24,866 nt of DNA. It comes from an uncultured Kineosporia sp. GTDB lineage: Bacteria; Actinomycetota; Actinomycetes; Actinomycetales; Kineosporiaceae. Where the stretch lies: the NCBI GenBank assembly GCA_937859855.1, contig CALMAR010000359.1, positions 1,174 to 26,039 of the forward strand, written 5' to 3'. Of this stretch, positions 14,277 through 21,721 are shown in pieces. The first letter of the stretch is position 1, and each line of letters starts with the position of its first letter. The position numbers were made by a program, and so were the translations under genes. The notes below the pieces were generated by a model that was given only the letters and a program-made list of their open reading frames with translations, searched no databases and was not told where the DNA came from.

Positions 14277-15491
14277 TCAGCCGATGGCGAGAACAGCAAG
14301 GGTCTGGTTGTGGAAGCCGTCGATGCCACGCGTGCGCGCGATCTCGCCGTAGGTGTAGAAGCCGGCGAACGGCGTGCTACCAGCCGATTCGCCGATCCGC
14401 GCACCTTCGCGGCGGATGCCCTCGTCGCCCAGGACCGCCCGCAGCGCGGCACAGCTGAAGGTCAGCAGGCCGACTGGCGCCGCGCCCTGCAAGCCGTCGA
14501 TCGCGGCCTTGCAGGCCTCGTCGGTGGCGACCAGGATGGACTCCTCGGAACCGGCCATCGCCCAGGTCAGCCCGCCATGGTCGATCGCGTTGCCACCACC
14601 TATGGAGCGGCCTTCGATGTCGACCTCGGTGCTCAGATTGCGCGCCTCAAGACCGCTACGGCGCTGCACGCCGAGCGGGCGCGGGAGGGCGAACTGCTGG
14701 AACGCCTCCTCATCGACGTACGCCTCTGGGGGCGCCCCGAGCCGGTCCAGATAGACGTCCAGGGCTGGGCGATCATCGAGGGTGTAGACCCGGCCGTTGC
14801 CGGCGCTGGTCACGACCATCGGCTCCCCGACCCGGTCCCAGCCGTGCCGGACCGCGACGGACAGCGGCGCTTCCGACCCGATGGTCACGCCCAGCACGGC
14901 GTCGGTGAAGACACCGTCGCTGCTGAACAGGTAGCCACCGGTCATCCGCCAGCCATCCGCGGACGCGCCACCGAAGAGTGGCACCGCCGCGCCGAGGACG
15001 CTGTAGGCGCCGCGCAGGATGGATTCCTGGTCGCGGATCCGCCCGTCGGTGAGCAGGAGCAGCACACGGTGCGGGTAGGCGGCCAGGTCAGCAGCGCTGG
15101 CTGCGACGTCGGCGCCGGCTTCCCGCTGCCTTCCATTCACGTTCTCTGCGGTCCTGGTCCGCACGCTGAGCCCGGCACCCCCGATCGCGGCCACGGTGAC
15201 CGAGCCGTCGGTAGGTCCGCCTGGACCGATCTCGCCGTGGGTCGTGCAGCCGATCAGCGGGATACCGGGGGACAGCTCCCGAAACGCCTCAACCAGCACT
15301 TTGGGGTCATGGTCGATCCCCGAGAACACCATCAGAAGCTTCGGTTCGGGTCCGATCAGGGCAGCCTGGGCCGCCTCGACCGCGGCCTGCCGGGAATCAG
15401 CGTCCGCGGACCTTCCGACGCCCATCCACCTGCGCTGTTGCGCCGTCGTGCTCCCGATCGCCCCGGGCTCCTGCATGGTCGTGGTTTCCAT
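14277..15491 (-). CDS. FIST-domain sensory protein
   Basis: The 404-residue soluble protein matches FIST N plus FIST C domains. The N-terminal half has LLMVFSGIDHDP, LIGCTTHGEIG, VTVAAIGGAG and the LLLLTDG segment. The C-terminal half has the WDRVGEPMVVTSAGN region, YLDRLGAP and a final TFAGF-like stretch (STPFAGFYTYGEIA). FIST modules are predicted small-ligand sensors (amino acids have been suggested) feeding into signalling proteins. ATG 15491 is chosen because GGAGGG (15496-15501) lies 4 bases upstream; the frame is open to GTG 15506. It is the first gene of a two-gene operon with the GGDEF protein, which suggests that it tunes c-di-GMP synthesis. It lies 173 bases from the preceding gene's stop, room for its own promoter. 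Confidence 0.9.
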   Translation of the reverse strand: METTTMQEPGAIGSTTAQQRRWMGVGRSADADSRQAAVEAAQAALIGPEPKLLMVFSGIDHDPKVLVEAFRELSPGIPLIGCTTHGEIGPGGPTDGSVTVAAIGGAGLSVRTRTAENVNGRQREAGADVAASAADLAAYPHRVLLLLTDGRIRDQESILRGAYSVLGAAVPLFGGASADGWRMTGGYLFSSDGVFTDAVLGVTIGSEAPLSVAVRHGWDRVGEPMVVTSAGNGRVYTLDDRPALDVYLDRLGAPPEAYVDEEAFQQFALPRPLGVQRRSGLEARNLSTEVDIEGRSIGGGNAIDHGGLTWAMAGSEESILVATDEACKAAIDGLQGAAPVGLLTFSCAALRAVLGDEGIRREGARIGESAGSTPFAGFYTYGEIARTRGIDGFHNQTLAVLAIG

Positions 15492-15664
15492 TGCACCCTC
15501 CGTCACCAGAAACTGATTACCTCATCGTTCGCCTTGCGGTCGTCTTGAGGATTTCGATCGGCCATTCACACGCCCTGAGCGCCGGCTGCCGGTCGCGCCA
15601 GGCGGGTGCGTGGCTCAAAGGACCGCCAGCAGCGGGATCCGTGCGAAACGGAAGGATTCGCGGG

Positions 15665-17362
15665 CTATCGCAACGAAAACGGCGCCCGCAACGGCAGGAT
15701 CACGTTGCGGTCGGACGGGGTTCCAGCGTGATGGGAGTCAAATCCGGCCCACGGCACGTTGCCCGCGATCTCCCGATGCAGTCCAGCCAGCTGGCGCGGG
15801 CCCAGCCGCTTGCCCTCGTCCGGCACCACGGCTCCCTCGTGGTCGATCATCGTGCAGGCGATCGACAGCACTCCCTCGCCCTCGTCGATCAGCTCGACGA
15901 TCCGGGACTGGCACGGCCAGTCGACGATGGCGCAGGTCGTGACCTCCCAGAAGCCGCGGCCGGGCTGATGGGGGTTGGGCCGGGCGCGGACACCGTTGGT
16001 GTGGGTGTGGCCGTTGAGCCAGAGCACCACGTTCGGAAAGCGGTGCAGCAGGGCCAGCAGGGCGGGGCCGCCGAGCGCAGGGGCGCCGTCCACGGTCAGG
16101 CCGGTTCTGGTGCTGGTCAGCGTGTCCAGGCCGTGGTGGGAGAACAGGATCACCAGCCGGTCGGGATTACCGGTCCGCACCGGGGAGCCATCCGCACCCG
16201 TATAGGCGGAGTGCACCTCGGCCAGGGCCCGCTCCAGCCAGCCGTACTGCCCGGGATCGACGCAGCCGTCGGCGGATCCGGTCAGGCAGGTGGTGTCCAG
16301 CGCGATCAGCCGGACCCCGGACCCACGCTCGGCGTCGACGTCGTGACAGTAGTAGGCCGTCCCATCCAGCCGGTTCCGGGAGCTGAAGCCGTGCCCGTCC
16401 GGCTGGGCTCCACTGCTGAAATGGGCCTCGACGAACTGGGACCGGCTGATCGGGCGCCGGTCGGGATCGGCATCGACGTGGTGCAGATCCGTGCCGATCA
16501 GGGTGTGGGCCCGGGCGGTGAACACCTCCAGCGCGTCCTCCAGATCCAGGCCGGCGGGCATCCGGGTCGGCTTCCGATCACCGACCATCACCTCGGCCAG
16601 CTCCGGGGTCACAACTGCGACACCCTGGATCAGCGCCTCGTGATTGCCGTAACAGGCCAGCCAGGGCAGCCGCAGCCCGCCGGTCCGGAAGTCGGCCAGG
16701 GCCGCTTCGATCAGGCCGGGCCGGTGGCCAAAGGCGTAGCCGGCCCGGAACAGGTCGGGGCCGGCCAGGCCGTCGCCGTCCGGGCGCCAGAAGATGTCGT
16801 CCGGCCAGTCCAGCGACTGCACGCCGCGGTAACCGGTGCCGGGTCGCTTCATCCGCACCAGTCCGCCGTCCATCAGGGCGAGGAAGGCCCGCAACTCGTT
16901 CCACTGGGCGTTGTCGATCGCATCCCCAGTCGTGACCGCCAGGCTCAGCCCGCTTCCGGTCAATGGCGTACCCGAATGCTCGTGCAACCGGTTCAGAGTG
17001 TCGATCATCGCCCGGGCCGAATGCGCGGTCAGCGCTTCCTGCGGCCGATGCACGGGCACCAGCTTGGCGAAGCGCGGATCATTCATCCGGTGGTGGAAGA
17101 ACTCGAAGCGAGTCGGTGACTGCACGTCCGCCAGCTGCAGATCCGTGAGATGGGCGAGGGCCAGCAGGCCCCGCCGGTCCGGTCGCTGCCCCTGGCTCGA
17201 CCTCAGCGCAGCAGCAACGGACTGGCCGGCCAGATCAGGACGGACCAGGTGCGGCTCACCGCCGGTCAGCACCAGACGGCGGTATCCGGCCGAGTGGCCA
17301 TGCCGGACCGGTGGCCCCCCGGCCAGCCGCTGTTGCAGAGTGAGAGTGGGCGCGTGGCTCAT
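15665..17362 (-). CDS. TIGR03767-family (PPA1498-type) metallophosphoesterase
   Basis: The 565-residue protein fits an actinobacterial calcineurin-like phosphoesterase family. Its first metal motif is HLTDLQLADVQSPTRFEF (Asp74 and Asp79, with Gln in place of the usual His). The asparagine motif is ACYGNHEALIQG, and the later histidine motifs are VILFSHHGLDTL and LWLNGHTHTNGV. Between them is an insertion with the RLIALDTTC region. There is no convincing signal peptide; an N-terminal Arg/Gly-rich region precedes the enzyme domain. Such enzymes hydrolyse phosphomono- or diesters with two metal ions; the substrate is unknown. ATG 17362 has GGAGAG 4 bases upstream and avoids overlap with the divergent RidA-like gene. 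Confidence 0.87.
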   Translation of the reverse strand: MSHAPTLTLQQRLAGGPPVRHGHSAGYRRLVLTGGEPHLVRPDLAGQSVAAALRSSQGQRPDRRGLLALAHLTDLQLADVQSPTRFEFFHHRMNDPRFAKLVPVHRPQEALTAHSARAMIDTLNRLHEHSGTPLTGSGLSLAVTTGDAIDNAQWNELRAFLALMDGGLVRMKRPGTGYRGVQSLDWPDDIFWRPDGDGLAGPDLFRAGYAFGHRPGLIEAALADFRTGGLRLPWLACYGNHEALIQGVAVVTPELAEVMVGDRKPTRMPAGLDLEDALEVFTARAHTLIGTDLHHVDADPDRRPISRSQFVEAHFSSGAQPDGHGFSSRNRLDGTAYYCHDVDAERGSGVRLIALDTTCLTGSADGCVDPGQYGWLERALAEVHSAYTGADGSPVRTGNPDRLVILFSHHGLDTLTSTRTGLTVDGAPALGGPALLALLHRFPNVVLWLNGHTHTNGVRARPNPHQPGRGFWEVTTCAIVDWPCQSRIVELIDEGEGVLSIACTMIDHEGAVVPDEGKRLGPRQLAGLHREIAGNVPWAGFDSHHAGTPSDRNVILPLRAPFSLR

Positions 17363-17420
17363 GTCGCGCTCTCCACGCGAGGAGCGTATGACTCCTGGCC
17401 CGGCCGATGAGGACAACACT

Positions 17421-17858
17421 GTGAATGGAGCGTCACAGCTGGATGAACAGTGGCAGCGCCGCTCGATCTCGTCCGGAGCCCCGCTGGAAGGCGTGTACGG
17501 CTACTGCCGGGCGGTCCGGGCCGGATCAGTCATCCAGGTGGCCGGGACGGCGCCGATCTGGCCGGATGGCACCGTCGATCCGGATCCGGGCGCGCAGGCC
17601 CGGCGCTGCCTCGAGATCATCGCCAGGGCCCTGTCGGAGCTCGGCTCGTCCGTTCAGGACGTGGTCCGGACCAGGATGTACGTGACCGACGAGACGGTGG
17701 TGGACGCCGCCGGACGCGCCCACGGGGCGGTGTTCGGCCACATCCGGCCGGTCTCGACGATGGTGATCGTGGCCGGGCTGCTCGATCCGCGCTGGAAGAT
17801 CGAGATCGAGGCCGAAGCGATCGCCGGTTCAGGATCCGTGAGTCCCAGGGAAGATTGA
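17421..17858 (+). CDS. RidA-family (YjgF/UK114-like) protein lacking the canonical Arg
   Basis: The 145-residue protein has the RidA fold motifs: VIQVAGTAPI, CLEIIARALSELGSSVQDVVRTRMYVTD and the C-terminal KIEIEAEAIAG. In Escherichia coli RidA the imine-binding Arg105 sits in VARLP. Here the aligned segment is VAGLLDP, with Gly at that place, which fits the Rid subgroups not shown to deaminate 2-aminoacrylate. Its function is therefore open. GTG 17421 is preferred because GAGGA sits 7 bases upstream; ATG 17388 is possible but its ribosome site is only 3 bases away. It is divergent from the metallophosphoesterase and 57 bases upstream of the DODA gene, so it is probably transcribed with it. 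Confidence 0.85.
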   Translation: MNGASQLDEQWQRRSISSGAPLEGVYGYCRAVRAGSVIQVAGTAPIWPDGTVDPDPGAQARRCLEIIARALSELGSSVQDVVRTRMYVTDETVVDAAGRAHGAVFGHIRPVSTMVIVAGLLDPRWKIEIEAEAIAGSGSVSPRED

Positions 17859-17863
17859 CGCTT

Positions 17864-17875
17864 CAACCATTGTTG
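17864..17875. promoter_or_regulatory. Inverted repeat CAAC-CATT-GTTG upstream of the DODA gene
   Basis: A 4-bp inverted repeat lies just after the RidA stop and 40 bases before the DODA start. The core TCAACC(A/G)TTGT recurs at 20449-20459 before the DUF427 gene. It could be an operator, but short repeats like this occur by chance. Confidence 0.25.
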
Positions 17876-17915
17876 CCGGACCATGAGCCCGTCCGCAGCA
17901 CCACAAGGAGAACTC

Positions 17916-18734
17916 ATGGCGCAGCCCAGCACCGCGACGGCTTCTGCGGCGAAACCAGAACAGCTGGAGTTGCCCGCTCTGTATATCGGTCACGGTGCGC
18001 CGCCGCTTCTGGACGATGCGATCTGGACGGGCCAGCTCGAGCAGTGGGCCGCCAGCCTGCCCAGGCCGCAGGCGATCCTGATCGTGTCCGCACACTGGGA
18101 GTCGGCGCCGCTGGCGCTCAGCGCGACCGGTGCCGCGACGCCACTGGTCTACGACTTCGGTGGCTTCGACCCGAAGTACTACCGGATGACCTATCCGTCC
18201 CCCGATGCCAGCGCGCTGGCCCACCGGGTGGCGGCCGTGATGCCGGACACGGAGCCGGTTCATGTGCATCCCCGACGAGGCCTGGACCACGGCGCCTGGG
18301 TGCCCCTGAAGATCATGTATCCGGAGGCCGGAATCCCGGTGCTGCAGTTGTCGCTGCCCTCCTTCGATCCGGCCCGCCTGATGGACATCGGCCGGCTGTT
18401 GCGTCCGCTGCGGCAGGAGGGGGTGCTGGTGATCGGCTCCGGGTTCATGACCCACGGCCTGCCCTTCCTGCGCGACTTCCGTCTCGACGCCCAGGCGCCG
18501 GGGTGGTCGGCCGAGTTCGATCTCTGGGCGCAGGAAGCCTTGGCCCGGGGTGACGTGGACGCGCTGGCCAACTTTCAGTCGGCGCCAGGCATGCCCTACG
18601 CGCATCCGACCATCGAGCACTTCGCGCCGCTGTTCGTGACCTTGGGCGCGGCGGCGGATCCGGAGGCTCCGTCCGACCAGAAGGTGGACGGATTCTGGAT
18701 GGGCCTGTCCAAGCGGTCGTTCCAGGTGGCCTGA
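17916..18734 (+). CDS. DODA-type class III extradiol dioxygenase (YgiD-like)
   Basis: The 272-residue enzyme resembles 4,5-DOPA dioxygenase and E. coli YgiD. Predicted metal ligands are His26 (GHGAPP), His60 (SAHWE), His180 (FMTHGL) and His235 (IEHFAP), with spacing close to His22/57/177/234 of YgiD. His125 in LDHGAWVPL is the conserved candidate acid/base. The family opens catechol rings with O2, usually with Fe(II) though YgiD was crystallised with zinc; the natural substrate is not known. ATG 17916 has an excellent AGGAG 5 bases upstream; the in-frame ATG 17883 is less likely. It follows the RidA-like gene on the same strand and precedes a tandem-repeat region and an MFS gene. Confidence 0.9.
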   Translation: MAQPSTATASAAKPEQLELPALYIGHGAPPLLDDAIWTGQLEQWAASLPRPQAILIVSAHWESAPLALSATGAATPLVYDFGGFDPKYYRMTYPSPDASALAHRVAAVMPDTEPVHVHPRRGLDHGAWVPLKIMYPEAGIPVLQLSLPSFDPARLMDIGRLLRPLRQEGVLVIGSGFMTHGLPFLRDFRLDAQAPGWSAEFDLWAQEALARGDVDALANFQSAPGMPYAHPTIEHFAPLFVTLGAAADPEAPSDQKVDGFWMGLSKRSFQVA

Positions 18735-18763
18735 CCCGCCCCACCTCTTGAGTGCGGGCACTT

Positions 18764-18820
18764 TGACCGCGCTACGACCGCGCCACAACCGCCACAACCG
18801 CGCCACAACCGCGCCACACC
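18764..18820 (+). repeat. Imperfect tandem repeats of ACCGCGCCACA
   Basis: About five degenerate units of roughly 11 bases (ACCGCGCTACG, ACCGCGCCACA, ACCGCCACA, ACCGCGCCACA, ACCGCGCCACA) follow one another between the DODA stop and the MFS start. One unit lacks two bases. The repeat is noncoding and promoter-proximal (about 45 bases before the MFS ATG). Confidence 0.75.
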
Positions 18821-18854
18821 GGACCCGCGCCATGGAGCTGGCTGGACCAGGGTT

Positions 18855-18860
18855 CACAAT
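18855..18860 (+). promoter_or_regulatory. -10 element of a probable leaderless promoter (CACAAT)
   Basis: CACAAT ends 6 bases before the MFS ATG at 18867, and no Shine-Dalgarno sequence is present. The geometry is the same as at 8875, 9805 and 11891. Confidence 0.42.
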
Positions 18861-18866
18861 CGGCCT

Positions 18867-20405
18867 ATGGCGGATGCAGGACTGCGGCTGAACACGGCTG
18901 CCGGGCGATGGGTGCTCACCGCGGCGGTGCTCGGCAGTGGCGTGGTCAGCCTAGACGCCACCGTGGTGAACGTCGCGCTGCCCACCATAGGCAGGGATCT
19001 GAACGCCGATGTGGCCGGCCTGACCTGGACCGTCAACGGCTATTCGCTGACCCTGGCCGCGCTCATCCTGCTCGGCGGAGCGCTGGGCGATCGCTACGGC
19101 CGCCGGCGCATCTTCACCATCGGGGTGGTCTGGTTCGGGCTGGCGTCCCTGCTCTGCGGGATCGCCCCCAACCTGACCGTTCTGATCATGTCCCGGGCCC
19201 TGCAGGGCATCGGCGGTGCGCTGCTCACCCCCGGCTCACTGGCGATGATCTCAGCCACCTTCGCCCCGGCGGATCGCGGCCGGGCCATCGGTGCATGGTC
19301 CGGGCTGGGCGGATTGGCCAGCGCCGCCGGACCTCTGGTGGCTGGTCTGCTGCTCGACGTCAGCTGGCGGCTGGTGTTCCTGATCAACATCCCGCTGTGC
19401 GTGTTCGTCGCCGTCCTCGCCGTCCGGCACGTCCCGGAGACCCTGAACGACCAGGCGCCCCGGCACCTCGATGTGACTGGCGCGGCGGCCGCAGTGGTGG
19501 GGCTGGCCGGGATCACCTACGCCCTGACCGAGGTCTCCAGCCGTGGCGCAGACTCACCACTGGTGCTGGGCGCGGCAGCGGCGGGTGTTGCCGGGATGGG
19601 CGCCTTCCTGCTGATCGAGAATCGCAGCTCGCATCCGCTGATCCCGCTCGACATCTTCCGCTCCCGCCAGTTCACGGCCGCGAACCTGGTCACGTTCGGG
19701 CTCTATGCAGCCATCGGCGGGGAGATCTTCATGTTGGCTCTGGTGCTGCAGATCTCGGTCGGGATGTCGCCGCTGGCGGCCGGGTCGGCCTTGTTGCCGA
19801 TCACCGTGATCATGCTGACGCTCTCGTCCCGGGCCGGAGATCTGGCCTCCCGGATCGGTCCTCGGCGGCCGATGACGCTGGGGCCGCTGGTGGTGTCGTT
19901 GGCGCTGCTGCTGATGCTGCGGATCGGCCCGGGCAGCGCCTACCTGACCGATGTGCTGCCCAGCGTGATCGTCTTCGGGTTCGGCCTGGCCATCTTCGTG
20001 GCTCCGCTCACCTCAGCTGTGCTGGCCGCGGCAGCGACCCGGCACGCCGGAGTCGCGTCTGGCGTGAACAACGCGGTGGCCCGGACGGCGCAACTGCTGG
20101 CCGTGGCCGTGCTCCCCGCGATCACCGGCCTGACCGGCGCCGCGTACAAGAATCCGGTGCTGATGGCGCACGGTTTCCATATCGCAATCTGGTGCTGCAT
20201 CGGGCTGGTGCTGCTCAGCTCGGCCATCTCCTGGTTCGGCATCAGCGATCAGGAACACGTGACCGCGGCGACCGAACACCCGCCACCGGCGATCGGGAAC
20301 GGGCCGGAGATGGCCGGGGCCTCGGCCTCCAGACCGGGTCAGCCATACCACTGCTCAGTCTCCGGACCCCCGGCGGTCGCCCAGCGCAGCATGGCAGACC
20401 GCTGA
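18867..20405 (+). CDS. MFS efflux transporter, DHA2 (EmrB/QacA) family, 14 TM
   Basis: The 512-residue membrane protein opens with VSLDATVVNVALPTIG (TM1, with the conserved Asp), then LTWTVNGYSLTLAALILLGG. Motif A is GALGDRYGRRRIF. The antiporter motif C region is ASAAGPLVAGLLL, followed by SWRLVFLINIP. The hydrophobic pattern fits 14 helices, as in proton-coupled drug exporters. The C-terminal 45 residues are a disordered cytoplasmic tail. The substrate cannot be read; no TetR or MarR gene is directly adjacent. It could be linked to the upstream RidA/DODA genes, but 132 bases with tandem repeats and its own -10 element separate them. Confidence 0.93.
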   Translation: MADAGLRLNTAAGRWVLTAAVLGSGVVSLDATVVNVALPTIGRDLNADVAGLTWTVNGYSLTLAALILLGGALGDRYGRRRIFTIGVVWFGLASLLCGIAPNLTVLIMSRALQGIGGALLTPGSLAMISATFAPADRGRAIGAWSGLGGLASAAGPLVAGLLLDVSWRLVFLINIPLCVFVAVLAVRHVPETLNDQAPRHLDVTGAAAAVVGLAGITYALTEVSSRGADSPLVLGAAAAGVAGMGAFLLIENRSSHPLIPLDIFRSRQFTAANLVTFGLYAAIGGEIFMLALVLQISVGMSPLAAGSALLPITVIMLTLSSRAGDLASRIGPRRPMTLGPLVVSLALLLMLRIGPGSAYLTDVLPSVIVFGFGLAIFVAPLTSAVLAAAATRHAGVASGVNNAVARTAQLLAVAVLPAITGLTGAAYKNPVLMAHGFHIAIWCCIGLVLLSSAISWFGISDQEHVTAATEHPPPAIGNGPEMAGASASRPGQPYHCSVSGPPAVAQRSMADR

Positions 20406-20469
20406 ACCCCGACGTGCGATCGAGCCGGGGCCGGGTGAGGATGAAGGCTCAACCGTTGTGAGGAGTGCA

Positions 20470-20751
20470 ATGCGCGCGATCTGGAACGGCTCGGTCATCG
20501 CAGATTCCAGCGACACCGTCGTGGTCGAGGGGAACCACTATTTTCCACTCGACTCGGTGAAGCCTGATTCTCTGCAACCCAGCAGTACCCATTCGGTCTG
20601 CCCGTGGAAGGGCACGGCGTCGTACTACACGGTGGTGGTGGACGGCCAGGAGAACCAGGACGCCGCCTGGTTCTACCCCGAACCGAAGCCGGCCGCCGAG
20701 GAGATCCGCGATCGGATCGCGTTCTGGCGTGGGGTCAAGGTCGAGGACTGA
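20470..20751 (+). CDS. DUF427 domain protein
   Basis: The 93-residue protein is a single DUF427 domain: MRAIWNGSVIADS, VVVEGNHYFPLDSV, THSVCPWKGTASYYTV and a final AAWFYPEP plus RIAFWRGVKVE. The cysteine in SVCPWKG is a family hallmark. DUF427 proteins are small soluble beta-barrels of unknown biochemical role, widespread in actinobacteria. ATG 20470 is supported by AGGAG four bases upstream, so the in-frame GTG 20458 is not needed. The upstream segment carries the TCAACCGTTGT motif noted before the DODA gene. It is convergent with a small helical protein. Confidence 0.9.
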   Translation: MRAIWNGSVIADSSDTVVVEGNHYFPLDSVKPDSLQPSSTHSVCPWKGTASYYTVVVDGQENQDAAWFYPEPKPAAEEIRDRIAFWRGVKVED

Positions 20752-20794
20752 CTGAACCGGGTCGGCGCTAACTCAGGGCTGACCCAAGCACAGT

Positions 20795-21025
20795 TCAGTG
20801 CAGGGCACCGTGCGGCTGAGTGTTGAGCAGCAACCCGAAGATCTCGTCCCGATGCTGCCGCGCGGCGGCTGGGTAGTCTCCGGCCTGTTCCCAGAACAGG
20901 TCGACCGCCTCCCGGGCGGCCTGAGCCAGCCGCTCCCCAGCCAAGGTGTCTACGTGATCGCCATAAGCGGCGACCCCCTCGGCGATGCCGAGCAGCCAGG
21001 TCACCAGTTCGTCTGACGGTTTCAT
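20795..21025 (-). CDS. Hypothetical small helical protein (76 aa)
   Basis: No family recognised. From ATG 21025 the product is mostly amphipathic helix (SDELVTWLLGIAEGVAAYGD, then LAQAAREAVDLFWEQAG and HRDEIFGLLL). It has no cysteine, signal or membrane segment. GAAGAG lies 6 bases before this ATG; in-frame starts at 21031 and 21043 are alternatives. A + strand frame covers nearly the same bases (20798-21016), but the minus frame has more protein-like composition. A TATAGG hexamer at 21062-21067, read on this strand, could be its -10. Confidence 0.55.
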   Translation of the reverse strand: MKPSDELVTWLLGIAEGVAAYGDHVDTLAGERLAQAAREAVDLFWEQAGDYPAAARQHRDEIFGLLLNTQPHGALH

Positions 21026-21166
21026 GGCCATCTCTTCGGCCACCCATTCGGCCTACTTGACCCTATAGCCACGCCCGCTGCGACACTCGCGAGCAAGGCT
21101 TGAGCCATATAGGGCGGTCCTCGCGGAGTCTCATCAGCTCGGTGTCGCGCTGGCCGGAAGGGAAGC

Positions 21167-21625
21167 TCAGCCAGGCGCCAGGGCGGCCTGGATGGCTTCC
21201 CCGATCCGGCGCAACTGCGAGAGCTGATCGGCGTCCACCCGGTCGATCAGGTTCTGCCGCACCGCTTGAACGTGGCCCGGCGCGCTGGCCACCAGCTTGG
21301 CCAGCCCGGCGTGGGTCAGTTACGCGTTCATGCCGCGACGGTCGTCCTCGCACTCCACCCGCCGCACCCAGCCGGCCTTCTCCGCCCGGGTCACGGCCCG
21401 GGTCACCCCGCTGCGGGTGGAAAGCGTGGCATCGGCCAGGTCACGCATCCGCAGACGCTGATCCGGCGCCTCGGACAACCGGACCAGCAGTTCGTAGTCG
21501 GTCATGGAGATCCCAGCGTCCGCCTCGAGCCGGCGTTCCAGCTCGTTGAGCAGCATCCGGGTGCCGTCGAGGTAAGCCCGCCAGGCTGCCTGCTCTTCGG
21601 CGTCCAGCCAAGGAAGGTCCGGCAC
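21167..21625 (-). pseudogene. MarR-family regulator interrupted by an in-frame TAA
   Basis: From GTG 21625 (AGGGTGG 5 bases upstream) the frame encodes a MarR winged helix: an N-terminal dimer helix (ARG-rich LLNELERRLEAD), ISMTDYELLVRLSEAP, RLRMRDLADATLSTRSGVTR (recognition helix) and the wing WVRRVECEDDRRGMNA. A TAA at 21320-21322 then ends it after 101 codons. The same frame continues with LTHAGLAKLVASAPGHV, VRQNLIDRVDADQL and RRIGEAIQAALAPG to TGA at 21167-21169. That is the expected C-terminal dimerisation helix region and would give a normal length of about 152 residues. The truncated form would lose dimerisation. It is divergent from pirin, the usual partner of such regulators. A sequencing error is the main alternative. 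Confidence 0.88.
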
Positions 21626-21647
21626 GCTGTCCACCCTAACGGGAATA

Positions 21648-21661
21648 GTTGCCAGCGCAAC
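21648..21661. promoter_or_regulatory. Candidate MarR operator GTTGC-CAGC-GCAAC
   Basis: A perfect 5-bp inverted repeat with a 4-base centre lies 23 bases upstream of the MarR GTG and 61 before the pirin ATG. GTTGC/GCAAC half-sites are common in MarR-family operators. The position would allow autorepression and control of pirin. No experimental evidence is available. Confidence 0.45.
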
Positions 21662-21721
21662 GACCTTGACGAGAGCACTGATCTTGCCGACCAATGGTCC
21701 TGAATCCTCTGGAGGCCCGCG

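Noticed and set aside
15491..17119. Long + strand open frame (542 codons) opposite the metallophosphoesterase
   Set aside because: Gln/Gly/Val-rich shadow composition with no recognisable domain; the minus frame has all metallophosphoesterase motifs.
20407..20430. CCCCG/CGGGG stem after the MFS stop codon
   Set aside because: Five-bp stem with a 14-base loop; weak, and likely by chance in GC-rich DNA.
21061..21114. CCCTATA ... TATAGGG inverted repeat with a 40-base spacer
   Set aside because: Seven-base arms with a long spacer. No transposase or terminal-repeat context is present, and one arm is better explained as a possible -10 of the small helical gene.
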